Shown here: piece by piece, positions 1-7,902 of the stretch
How positions within the stretch are numbered: position 1 is the first letter of the stretch
How the letters are laid out: each line of letters opens with the position of its first letter
Assembly: GCA_002407775.1 (NCBI GenBank)
Contig: DHOP01000105.1
Coordinates: 1-15,271 of the forward strand
DNA length: 15,271 bases
From: Prevotella sp. UBA5387
GTDB lineage: Bacteria > Bacteroidota > Bacteroidia > Bacteroidales > Bacteroidaceae
Direction: 5' to 3'
Position numbers and translations under genes: made by a program
Notes under the pieces: model-generated
Seen by the model: the letters and a program-made list of their open reading frames with translations, nothing else
Databases searched by the model: none
Told to the model about the DNA's origin: nothing

Positions 1-171
1 GATAGCTTTATCCCGAACTGGGGTCATCATAGATTCTGGATAGTCATGTTGTGTGACAATCCACGAACGCACAATGGTCGATCCTTCTTCTGTTTTGTTT
101 CCGTTAAGTTGAACCGACAACCAGTATCCTGGTAAAAATGCTACTCGTTCGTTGAACATCAAGCAAAGCAT
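1..171 (-). CDS. 5' end of an unrecognised minus-strand gene, cut by the window edge
   Basis: An open frame on the minus strand runs from an ATG at 171-169 (a second ATG is at 159-157) to position 1 without a stop, giving at least 57 residues; the in-frame stop upstream is TGA at 213-211. The peptide has ordinary protein composition, with stretches such as NERVAFLPGYWLSVQLNG and SWIVTQHDYPESMM. I do not recognise the family, and no signal peptide or membrane segment is evident. It could be the true N-terminus of a gene continuing leftwards, or part of the same decayed region that lies to its right. The frame continues through TTG codons for 13 codons upstream of the ATG, so the start is uncertain. 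Confidence 0.45.
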   Translation of the reverse strand, partial: MLCLMFNERVAFLPGYWLSVQLNGNKTEEGSTIVRSWIVTQHDYPESMMTPVRDKAI

Positions 172-928
172 TAAGCCCTGGTTGAATGAAAATAGTGGTC
201 TATTAATCAATCACAACTGTTGCCACAAAAGCAAGATAAATATTTCCTCCGATCATGTCCCTGTATTTTTACCTTTCACGTCTTACAGTCTTCGCTGTAC
301 TATCGGAACTGGCGGGCATGCGAGAGAGACAAATGAATATTCAAGCCGTATCAGAAGATGAACAAGTGGACAAGGGACCACGGTTGGATGGATAAACATT
401 CGGAGACCTTATTGAGAATATTGAGGACAAACCGCCGCATTTACAGATTGAAAGCGGCGATGGTCTAATTTTACAAAGAAAACCAGTCCTGTACACTAAT
501 TCAGTGCAGAAAACGTTACTGCATTATTTGAGTGTAAACTTTTTTTAGAAGTGAGTAAAGGAAAGCTGTACAGAAAATCAGTATTAACTGTTAAAACGTG
601 TGTGCCAAAATTCGTAAAAGACATACTCCGTTTCGACAATAACATCTATGGCCAGAAAAATCTGTATCATTCATCCGCCGCATACGCAAGAAAAAAATTT
701 AAAGCCATGAAGAACTAAGAACCCAACTGAAGAATTACTTGGAATAGGTGGAGAAAAAGTTTTCAGGAGGATATCGATGATTAACTGGAATATTAGAGAT
801 TAGCCTGATTTATGAAGAATTTTAAATCAAAATACAGATAAGAATAAAAATCGGATGAGAAGAGCCTTATCATTCTGAACGTAATACGGTCAATCGCTTC
901 ACGAATAGATCAATAAATATAACCAAAC
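172..928. other. Gene-poor spacer with possible decayed coding sequence
   Basis: About 750 bp lies between the left partial gene and the regulator with no intact gene I can defend. The + strand carries the broken frame described separately at 255-718. The stretch 719-928 is A/T-rich and holds no recognised element. No TAnnTTTG motif is visible close to the regulator start at 929, so its promoter could not be located. No tRNA, rRNA, CRISPR array or clear terminator was seen. Confidence 0.5.
255..718 (+). pseudogene. Possible decayed gene with one stop and one frameshift
   Basis: Reading from ATG 255 gives 46 sensible codons to a TAA at 393-395. The same frame then stays open through a peptide containing GDLIENIEDKPPHLQIESGD to a TAG at 546-548, next to a run of seven T (540-546). 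Adding one T to that run would join it to a frame that stays open from there to TAA 716-718, including RKSVLTVKTCVPKFVKDILR and a lysine-rich end. One nonsense codon plus one homopolymer deletion would therefore turn a roughly 155-residue gene into what is seen. I cannot name the family, and chance open frames in A/T-rich DNA are a real alternative. Confidence 0.27.
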
Positions 929-3736
929 ATGAAACATAACCTTATCATATCAATAATATTAGTTTTCTGCAGTGCATTTGCAGTTGGGAGACCAATATGC
1001 AAAGTTACATTATATGACGAAAACAGTGGCATGGCGCAGACGCACGTCACCCAGATCATTCAAGACAGGAACGGAATGATGTGGTTTGCAACATGGAATG
1101 GTATCAACCGATTTGACGGTTATGAATTCAAATGTTTCAAATCACGTCCCGGAGATGGTTGCGAGATGCCTTCTGACAGGATAAGGAATATTGTGATCAA
1201 CACAACAGGCAATATCTGGTGTATCGTGGATGATCGCATCTTCCTATTCAATGTTTCTACAAACAAGTTTTCAGACATCTCAACACCTCTAGAAATCATA
1301 CTGAAGCGTAACTTACCTGTCAATTCAGTTACTGTTATCGGCAACGGAACCTCATGGTTTGGATGTAAAGACGGCACAATCCTCATACTCAAAGACCGAA
1401 ATCCTATAAATGGCAGCAAGAGAATCATACGCTCGAAAACCTATAGGATGATAACAGCAAAAGGAGACAATACTAAACATACATGGACTTTAACAGATGG
1501 ACGAACCTATATGTTCAAACAGGCGCATGGCAAAATGTGGCTCACCATGCATGAGAACTCCCTTTTAATTGCGAAGACCATCCCTTTGACATGGTTAAAA
1601 ATAAAGGAAATACACTCTGACGGTGATCATAAGTCAGCATATATACACCAAGATGAGTCAGGAATTATATGGATAATAACTTCAGATGGAGCACTCTACT
1701 ACTACGATTCGACAAAGAGTAAATTGTGTGAATATCAGATTGAGGATACAAAGATATACGATGTTAACGGATATTATGAGGACCAGCAACACAATCTATG
1801 GTTAAGAAGCAAAAATGGAGTATATAAACTATGTTTCACGAACAAGCCTGCATTGCCCCTAATTCAACAGAGAAATTCACAGATACGTTGTTTATTTGCC
1901 GACAGCAGAAATCGTTACTGGGTGACTGATAAAGATAATGCTACAGTAAGGGTGTTTTCTGCCGATAACAGATTGTTGGGATACCTTCAGAATGATGGTA
2001 CTCTCTCAAAAGATTATGCTTCATTCGGAGCACCCATTTACTGTATGGCCGAACAACGTAACGGCACATTATGGCTGGGGAGTAAACCCGAAGGACTCTT
2101 CAAGCTTACGCCACAAGTTGGAAAAAGATATCGTGTAGAACGGTTTAAGCACTCTCCCAACAACAGATACTCAATAAGTTCAAATAACATTTACGACATC
2201 AAGGAGGACAAAATAGGACGTCTGTGGATAGCCACACTAGGCGGAGGTATCAACTGTATTTCAAATACACAAGCCAGTGACCTTATCTTCTACAATAGTA
2301 ATAACATTCTTAAAGCACCTTACCCCCGCAACAAGAGTACCAAGATGCGCTCCATACACATCACGGACAATGGTATTATGCTCGTTGCAACTACTGAAGG
2401 ACTTTTGGTAGCTGATATAAAGTTCTCAAACATTTCACAAATTACATTCCGTCGACACTATCGAGAAGCCAACCGTGAACAAAGTCTGAGCAACGATGCC
2501 ACCATGAATATAATTGAAGACCATCATCATAATATCTTCGTCTGTACAGAAAGTGGAGGTGTAAACGAGATATCATCAAGGAATTTACTTGATAGATCTT
2601 TGAATTTTAGGCATTTCACTACACTCAATGGACTGACTACGGACGTTATTCTATCAATGTTTGAGGACAAAAATAACATATGGCTTGTAAGCGATAACCA
2701 GATCATGAGACTTAAGCCCAATAATGGGCAAATAGAAAACTTCGACTTACACTTTTGGAAAGAGTTATATCACTTCTCGGATGCAGTACCACTGAGACTT
2801 CCTGATGGTCATTGGCTTTTTGCCCACTCGACGGGAGCATTCATGGTTACTCCCAGCCAATTGGTCAAAGGTACGTTCATTCCGCCTATATACATCACTG
2901 GACTGACCATACAGAACCGTGAAACTAACCTCGCAATTAATGAACTGGACACTATTTTTCTACAGCCTGACGAACGTAATATCACCATCCACTTTTCAGC
3001 ACTCGACTATAACGATGCTTCACAGATAAGTTACGCCTTCCGACTGGTTGAGAAAGGGAGTGAGTGGAGTTATATCCATAAAGGTCACTCTGCTACATTC
3101 CTCGACATGAAGCCGGGTAAATACATCCTTGAAATCCGGTCTACAAACAGTGACGGTCAATGGGTTAATAATATCCGGAAACTGACCATCATCGTAGAGC
3201 CTACATTCTGGGAAACAAAATGGGCAATAGGATTATACCTTATCGTCGGGATAGGAATAATCTTCGGCATTCTCTATCTGAAGCATTATATAAAAGCCAT
3301 AAAACAACAACGTAAGGAGATACTCGATTCCTATCTGACACTATTAAAAGAGAAACCTCTTGATGATAAAAGTAGAAATCTGCATCGACCGTCAAAACCT
3401 CAACTCAATGCTGAAGATGATGCGTTCATGAAACGGATTCTAGCTTTTGTGGATGAAAATATAGGCAATTCGGATATCACAATCGACGATATGGCATCAG
3501 CAGGTGCCACTAGCCGTTCGGGTCTAAACCGTAAGATGAAGTCAACTGTGGGCATGACACCTCTTGATTTTCTCAACGAAGCCCGGATACAGAAAGCTTG
3601 CAAACTACTCAAGGAGAACCAACTCCATATATCTGATATAGCATTTCTATGCGGTTTCTCAGATCCTAAATACTTCAGCCGCTGCTTTAAGAAGACAGTC
3701 AATATAACTCCATCCGAATACAGAGAAATGAATTGA
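929..3736 (+). CDS. Membrane-spanning propeller/Y_Y_Y/AraC transcriptional regulator without kinase
   Basis: A 935-aa regulator of the Bacteroidota hybrid two-component type, but short. Seen: a signal peptide (residues 1-20), then a long periplasmic region with two-component-regulator propeller repeats (for example HVTQIIQDRNGMMWFATW at about 39-56, and a similar blade ending near LWIATLGGGI), a Y_Y_Y domain at about 684-755, a transmembrane helix at about 765-785, a short linker, and an AraC-type helix-turn-helix domain at about 830-935 (DIAFLCGFSDPKYFSRCFKK is the typical second helix-turn-helix). No HisKA, HATPase or receiver domain lies between membrane helix and DNA-binding domain; the linker is only about 45 residues. 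Family knowledge: such propellers bind oligosaccharides released from polysaccharides, and the AraC domain activates the adjacent utilisation genes. Inference: it senses a pectin fragment and controls the two esterase genes downstream. The start ATG is followed directly by the signal peptide, which supports it. Confidence 0.9.
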   Translation: MKHNLIISIILVFCSAFAVGRPICKVTLYDENSGMAQTHVTQIIQDRNGMMWFATWNGINRFDGYEFKCFKSRPGDGCEMPSDRIRNIVINTTGNIWCIVDDRIFLFNVSTNKFSDISTPLEIILKRNLPVNSVTVIGNGTSWFGCKDGTILILKDRNPINGSKRIIRSKTYRMITAKGDNTKHTWTLTDGRTYMFKQAHGKMWLTMHENSLLIAKTIPLTWLKIKEIHSDGDHKSAYIHQDESGIIWIITSDGALYYYDSTKSKLCEYQIEDTKIYDVNGYYEDQQHNLWLRSKNGVYKLCFTNKPALPLIQQRNSQIRCLFADSRNRYWVTDKDNATVRVFSADNRLLGYLQNDGTLSKDYASFGAPIYCMAEQRNGTLWLGSKPEGLFKLTPQVGKRYRVERFKHSPNNRYSISSNNIYDIKEDKIGRLWIATLGGGINCISNTQASDLIFYNSNNILKAPYPRNKSTKMRSIHITDNGIMLVATTEGLLVADIKFSNISQITFRRHYREANREQSLSNDATMNIIEDHHHNIFVCTESGGVNEISSRNLLDRSLNFRHFTTLNGLTTDVILSMFEDKNNIWLVSDNQIMRLKPNNGQIENFDLHFWKELYHFSDAVPLRLPDGHWLFAHSTGAFMVTPSQLVKGTFIPPIYITGLTIQNRETNLAINELDTIFLQPDERNITIHFSALDYNDASQISYAFRLVEKGSEWSYIHKGHSATFLDMKPGKYILEIRSTNSDGQWVNNIRKLTIIVEPTFWETKWAIGLYLIVGIGIIFGILYLKHYIKAIKQQRKEILDSYLTLLKEKPLDDKSRNLHRPSKPQLNAEDDAFMKRILAFVDENIGNSDITIDDMASAGATSRSGLNRKMKSTVGMTPLDFLNEARIQKACKLLKENQLHISDIAFLCGFSDPKYFSRCFKKTVNITPSEYREMN

Positions 3737-3911
3737 TTCAGACAAAGGCACTTTAGAAATCTTTTCTCATCGAATATCATATTGATAAACTTTTTTACTA
3801 TCCGAAGGCGATTTATTATTTGTACCTTCTAAAGAAGGAAAAATGAGCTTTAGAAAGTAATACTTTTCGCATTACAAGTGTAACAAATTTAGCCCGCTGA
3901 TTTCTGGCGAT

Positions 3912-3941
3912 ATCCAATCAGGGTTGATGTGTTTATTGGAT
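3912..3941. repeat. Inverted repeat, candidate operator
   Basis: ATCCAAT at 3912-3918 is the exact reverse complement of ATTGGAT at 3935-3941, with 16 bp between them (arm centres 23 bp apart, roughly two helical turns). It lies about 130 bp upstream of the candidate -7 element. AraC-family activators commonly bind two spaced half-sites, usually direct repeats, so the inverted orientation is a mild argument against that role. It might equally be a weak hairpin or chance. Confidence 0.3.
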
Positions 3942-4072
3942 CAATTTCGAAAAGAGACATCTTCAAAAAGATAGTCTCAACAGCTTACTATTTAATAATG
4001 AAAAATACACATTGAAGCAATTATCCACCCTGTTTGGGATTATTTTCAACCCCATTTATGGCATTCCCCCCC

Positions 4073-4080
4073 TATTTTTG
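4073..4080 (+). promoter_or_regulatory. Candidate -7 promoter element for the esterase genes
   Basis: TATTTTTG matches the Bacteroidota -7 consensus TAnnTTTG exactly and would place transcription start near 4083-4087, leaving a leader of about 55 nt before the ATG at 4140. No good TTTG -33 element sits at the usual 19-21 bp spacing, which fits an activator-dependent promoter but also lowers certainty. Confidence 0.4.
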
Positions 4081-4139
4081 TAATCGAAAATAACTTTTGT
4101 GACTACAATGCTATTATTTACACTACTTAAATATTAATC

Positions 4140-6056
4140 ATGAAAAATGTGAAATTAATGGGCGTCATCGCACTATGCTTATTCGGATGCTATCTGATGA
4201 AAGCAGCAAACATCATTGTCCATACTATTGGCGACTCTACGATGGCCAACTATGACGAATCGACAAGCGAGATCCGTGGTTGGGGCATGATGTTCCAACA
4301 ATTCTTTAAAGACGGAGTGACTATCAACAATCGTGGTAAGAGCGGTGCCAGTAGCAAAAGTTTCTATCTCGAACCAGCCTATTGGACAACTGTAAAGCAA
4401 CAAATTAATAAGGGCGACTATGTTCTTATACAGTTCGCACACAACGATGAGAAGACCACAGGCACTGACGGCGACTCGCTTAAAGCTTACTACGCTTCCA
4501 TAGGCGATGCAACATCGGCTTCAACAGTGGATTATCGAGGAACAACGGCGAGCGATACTTACAAAAATAATCTGCGGAAATACGTAAACGAAACGCGCGA
4601 ATTAGGGGGAATACCTGTACTTGTAAGTTCAATGTGCCGTAAATACTTCAGTGGCAACACAATCACACGAACTGGTCGTCATGATTTAGGTGACAAATTC
4701 GATCTCATCAAAGACGGTAAGTTATTCACCGCTCAAAGTGTTGGAATTGATGACCATTCCTACGATTACCCCTACCAGATGGAGCAAGTGGCAAAGGAAA
4801 TGAATGTGCCATATATTGATCTGACATCTCTCACTAAAGCCACTTTCGAGAGTTACGGACCAGACGCCTGTACACAACTGCTATTTGTCAGTACCGACGG
4901 TACTCATCCCTCAGCAATGGGCGGAACTTTAGTGGCACGCCTCTGTGCTAAAGAAATGGTACGACAAGGCATATTGGCAGATTACATCAATACCAGTACC
5001 GATTTGACTCTCTACCCCACTACTGCCGACCTTGGTCCGGCTTATACAGGGCAGACTCTCACCAAAGAATTTTCCATCTCAGGTTTTGACCTTACACCTG
5101 TATCAGGAACTGTAACAATCACAGCTCCCAAAGATTTCTCCATTTCGAAGACTAAGGACGGAACATATCAGGATACCATACAAATCACCTACAACGAGGG
5201 AAATATTAATTACTCCAAGTTTTATATACAATGCAGACTTTCCACTCCCAGCACTTACAGTGGGATGATAACTGCCACTAATGGCTACATGACCAAAACT
5301 TCTTCTATCTCAGCCAATTGCGTGATGCTTGCTGGAGGTACGAAAGCGACGGCTTATTGGCGACTGGAGAGTGATGCCAGCTATACAGTTGATGGACCGG
5401 CAAATGTTCTGGATGAGAGTTGGAGTGGAATGTATGTACAGCGATACTCAAGTCCAAATGCCAATACTATATGGCCGGCAAACACCGGATTCGACGCAAC
5501 ACGGAAGACTCAGCGTAACCTAATCGTAGGTGATGCATGGCCGGCAGGTGAAATCGACGAGGTATCCACTCGTTACGTCCAGTTCGGTCTGAAAGCCAAC
5601 GAAGGCACAATACTTAATATCGACTCTATAGGAATGTATGTATGCGGTTGTGGAGGCAACGGAATGCGTTGTCGTATATGGTATTCTGCAAATGAAGACT
5701 TCTCGAACGCCAAGGTAATACAGGAATTTCAAAGTATGACAGCCAACAATATGTATGCGGTTGAAGCAACGCCAATACTGAAATTAGATTCAGGCCAATC
5801 TGTCTTTGTACGCATCTATCCTTGGTATAGTAGTGCCGCCACAGGAAAGACAATATGCGTGAGCGATGTGACAATACGTGGTGTGGCGATGACAAATTCT
5901 GGTATTAAAAATTTCACCGCCACCGATAACGCCTTGGCTGACAAAATCTATTTCAGCTGCAACGGAATGCAGAGACAAAAACCACAAAAAGGCATTAATA
6001 TCATTAAGACTACCGACAAGAATGGAAAAACAAAAGCAAAAAAATTCTTTTACTAA
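4140..6056 (+). CDS. Secreted SGNH/GDSL esterase, rhamnogalacturonan acetylesterase-like (CE12-like)
   Basis: A 638-aa secreted esterase expected to remove acetyl groups from pectin, most likely from rhamnogalacturonan I. Seen: signal peptide (about 1-23); SGNH block I IGDSTMA with nucleophile Ser33; block III QFAHND with Asn102; block V DGTHPSAMG with Asp253 and His256 completing the triad. The catalytic domain ends near residue 280. It is followed by an Ig-like beta domain (about 285-393) and a second beta-sandwich module (about 400-580) of the sort seen attached to secreted pectin enzymes in Prevotella and Bacteroides. The last 35 or so residues (including QKGINIIKTTDKNGKTKAKK) form a basic tail resembling a type A secretion-system sorting tail. 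The gene lies 28 bp before the pectinesterase gene and is probably cotranscribed with it. Acetyl-xylan or other acetylesterase activity cannot be excluded from sequence alone. Confidence 0.87.
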   Translation: MKNVKLMGVIALCLFGCYLMKAANIIVHTIGDSTMANYDESTSEIRGWGMMFQQFFKDGVTINNRGKSGASSKSFYLEPAYWTTVKQQINKGDYVLIQFAHNDEKTTGTDGDSLKAYYASIGDATSASTVDYRGTTASDTYKNNLRKYVNETRELGGIPVLVSSMCRKYFSGNTITRTGRHDLGDKFDLIKDGKLFTAQSVGIDDHSYDYPYQMEQVAKEMNVPYIDLTSLTKATFESYGPDACTQLLFVSTDGTHPSAMGGTLVARLCAKEMVRQGILADYINTSTDLTLYPTTADLGPAYTGQTLTKEFSISGFDLTPVSGTVTITAPKDFSISKTKDGTYQDTIQITYNEGNINYSKFYIQCRLSTPSTYSGMITATNGYMTKTSSISANCVMLAGGTKATAYWRLESDASYTVDGPANVLDESWSGMYVQRYSSPNANTIWPANTGFDATRKTQRNLIVGDAWPAGEIDEVSTRYVQFGLKANEGTILNIDSIGMYVCGCGGNGMRCRIWYSANEDFSNAKVIQEFQSMTANNMYAVEATPILKLDSGQSVFVRIYPWYSSAATGKTICVSDVTIRGVAMTNSGIKNFTATDNALADKIYFSCNGMQRQKPQKGINIIKTTDKNGKTKAKKFFY

Positions 6057-6084
6057 TATTTATCAAGCTAATCAAACAAAAATT

Positions 6085-7902
6085 ATGAACAAACAGAATC
6101 TAGTAAGATCATGTCTGATGATTCTTATAGCCTTGTGGTGTACTCACTCACAAGCGACAATAAAAGACATCAGTCTGTTGGAATGGAATTTTCTGCAGGA
6201 TACACCTAAGAATGACCGCCCTGCCGATGTTCAGTATGACAAAAACAATCCAGGTTGTTTCTATAAGCGGAATGCAGCAGGTACTAAAACCTCTTGGCTT
6301 TCAATGGGGCAGACGGCAGGGAGACAGTATGTGGGGAAATATTGTGCTATTAACTGGTCCAACCTCACTGAAGGTTATTATTTTGAGACTTCTTTCTCCA
6401 CAAAGGGCTTCTGTAACATACGGTTTTCAGCTTCTCTTGCGGCTAGTTACAATACATATTCTCATCAGATATTCGAGTACTCACTGGATGATGTAAATTT
6501 TTCAGAAATCGGAATAGATACTTTGAAGAACAGTGTATGGGTAACAAAGACTATGCAACTGCCTGAAAATGCCAATGATCAAGAAAAAGTATATGTCAGA
6601 ATTAAAGGTGACACTAGGTCTGACCTAGTGGCATTTACAAGTACCGTTGATGGACTTGGTATCACTGATATAAAGGTTACTACTGACTCTCTTGTAAATA
6701 AACCTATATCTGCTATTTGGGCACTCCATTCTGGGACAAATAACCCTACATTGGCCAACGTATCTGATACTACCATTTTTTCTACAACAAATATGGAACT
6801 TGGCTCTAACATACGTGTAAATGCTATAGAACCAGTAAGAACAATGGACGGCATCTACACAGAGTACCAGCCTATCATATCTAATTCCGGAGCAATTGTT
6901 CCTGGTAATAATGACTATATCAAAATTAACATAACACCAAAAAAAGGTGTTCACTTTACTCCTACTAGTATCTCGTTCAAAGCATCCAAGATGGGTACTA
7001 GCGGCGGAACTATTGAAGTACGCTACTATAATGAAGGCGGTGATACGATAAAAGTCGCATCAGCTCTTAATCCTGCCCGTAACAATAGCCACACTACTTA
7101 CATGATTGACACTCTCAAGGCAATAAGTTCAACAAAAGCATTAAATGTACTGCTTTACATTTATAATTTAAGCAATACTAAGGCATTAGCACTTGACAGC
7201 ATAGCCGTCAATGGTATATACTGGGGTACTCCGGTCAACGTACCATCGTATAAACTCACTACGACGATAAGCGATCATGCGGCAGGATCTGTCACCATCA
7301 GTCCGTACAATACGATATTTGACGAGGGGACAATGATCAAGCTAACAGCAAATGAGAACTTCAGTTACCACTTCCAAAACTGGATCGACAAAAACGGCAA
7401 TGTGGTATCTACTGAGAATCCTTTTTCATTATGCCTGACATGTGACACAAGTCTGACTGCAGTTTATAAAAAGAATAATATCCATTCATTCAAGATTAGT
7501 TATACGAACGGTGCTATCAGTAATCTGGTCACTGTTTATCCATCAGGTACGAATGTCGATGGCACAATCTATTACGAAGAGGGTACATCTGTAAAACTGA
7601 TTGCACAGAATAATTACGTTCTGACATTTACCAACTGGGAAGATAATAGCACTGTCATGGAACGTGTTATCACAATGGACAAAGATCAGGATATCACCGC
7701 TAACTTCTCTGCAGGCGATTACATCGTAGGCTGGGATATGATGCAGGACAAACCTAATAGCGAGCGTGCTGCAGACTATAAGAGCAATACCGAAAATGCA
7801 GGTCTACTCTCAATAAAGAAATCAGATGGAACAACATCTTCATGGCTTGCTCACGGATATTCTGGCGGTTTATATAACGGAAAATATTGCGCTATCAATT
7901 GA
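6085..7902 (+). CDS. N-terminal part of the interrupted pectin methylesterase (accessory modules only)
   Basis: Translated as written, this gives a 605-aa secreted protein with no catalytic domain. I chose ATG 6085 because a good signal peptide (MNKQNLVRSCLMILIALWC and on) begins there; the frame is open from an ATG at 6022, but those 21 extra residues are polar and overlap the 3' end of the esterase gene. Modules: beta-sandwich repeat A1, another beta-sandwich, two bacterial-repeat modules with W-containing FxxWxD/N cores (for example FQNWIDKNG and FTNWEDNS), then the first 57 residues of repeat A2, cut after KYCAIN. Accessory modules of this type probably bind or space the enzyme relative to substrate. 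If no readthrough occurs the product is likely a non-enzymatic secreted fragment lacking the sorting tail. Confidence 0.8.
   Translation: MNKQNLVRSCLMILIALWCTHSQATIKDISLLEWNFLQDTPKNDRPADVQYDKNNPGCFYKRNAAGTKTSWLSMGQTAGRQYVGKYCAINWSNLTEGYYFETSFSTKGFCNIRFSASLAASYNTYSHQIFEYSLDDVNFSEIGIDTLKNSVWVTKTMQLPENANDQEKVYVRIKGDTRSDLVAFTSTVDGLGITDIKVTTDSLVNKPISAIWALHSGTNNPTLANVSDTTIFSTTNMELGSNIRVNAIEPVRTMDGIYTEYQPIISNSGAIVPGNNDYIKINITPKKGVHFTPTSISFKASKMGTSGGTIEVRYYNEGGDTIKVASALNPARNNSHTTYMIDTLKAISSTKALNVLLYIYNLSNTKALALDSIAVNGIYWGTPVNVPSYKLTTTISDHAAGSVTISPYNTIFDEGTMIKLTANENFSYHFQNWIDKNGNVVSTENPFSLCLTCDTSLTAVYKKNNIHSFKISYTNGAISNLVTVYPSGTNVDGTIYYEEGTSVKLIAQNNYVLTFTNWEDNSTVMERVITMDKDQDITANFSAGDYIVGWDMMQDKPNSERAADYKSNTENAGLLSIKKSDGTTSSWLAHGYSGGLYNGKYCAIN
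6178..6690 (+). repeat. Beta-sandwich protein repeat A1 of the pectinesterase
   Basis: This roughly 170-residue module recurs at 7729-8233. Shared landmarks in order: W(N/D)xxQDxPxxxRxAD, TSSWL/TKTSWL, GKYCAIN, YYxExSFSxKGxxxI, SYNxYS, and STVDGLGITDI. In this copy GKYCAIN is followed by TGG (6355-6357, Trp). The similarity is at protein level with much divergence, so it is an old intragenic duplication. Confidence 0.85.

Larger units (their letters stand above)
3737..4139. other. 403-bp intergenic control region before the esterase genes
   Basis: This is the only long spacer inside the accessory block and is the expected place for regulator binding and the promoter of the esterase genes. 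It contains a small hairpin-forming palindrome (CCTTC at 3825-3829, GAAGG at 3834-3838; no T-run after it on the + strand), an inverted repeat at 3912-3941, and a -7-like element at 4073-4080. No coding sequence is evident. Confidence 0.6.

Noticed and set aside
152..361. 69-codon + strand open frame
   Set aside because: Overlaps the more protein-like minus-strand partial gene and the 255-718 frame; composition rich in Ser/Cys/Arg with no recognisable motif.
764..803. Strong AGGAGG ribosome-binding-like sequence followed by ATG at 777
   Set aside because: The frame is only eight codons long, and Bacteroidota rarely depend on such sequences; likely chance.
3825..3838. CCTTC-TAAA-GAAGG palindrome as the regulator gene's terminator
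   Set aside because: The stem is only 5 bp and is followed by A-rich rather than T-rich sequence on the + strand.
6022..6084. Upstream ATG at 6022 as pectinesterase start
   Set aside because: It overlaps the end of the esterase gene and adds 21 polar residues ahead of a good signal peptide beginning at 6085.
7900..7902. Genetic code reassignment of TGA to Trp
   Set aside because: Other genes in the window terminate at TGA (3734-3736, 10687-10689) and Trp is encoded by TGG throughout.
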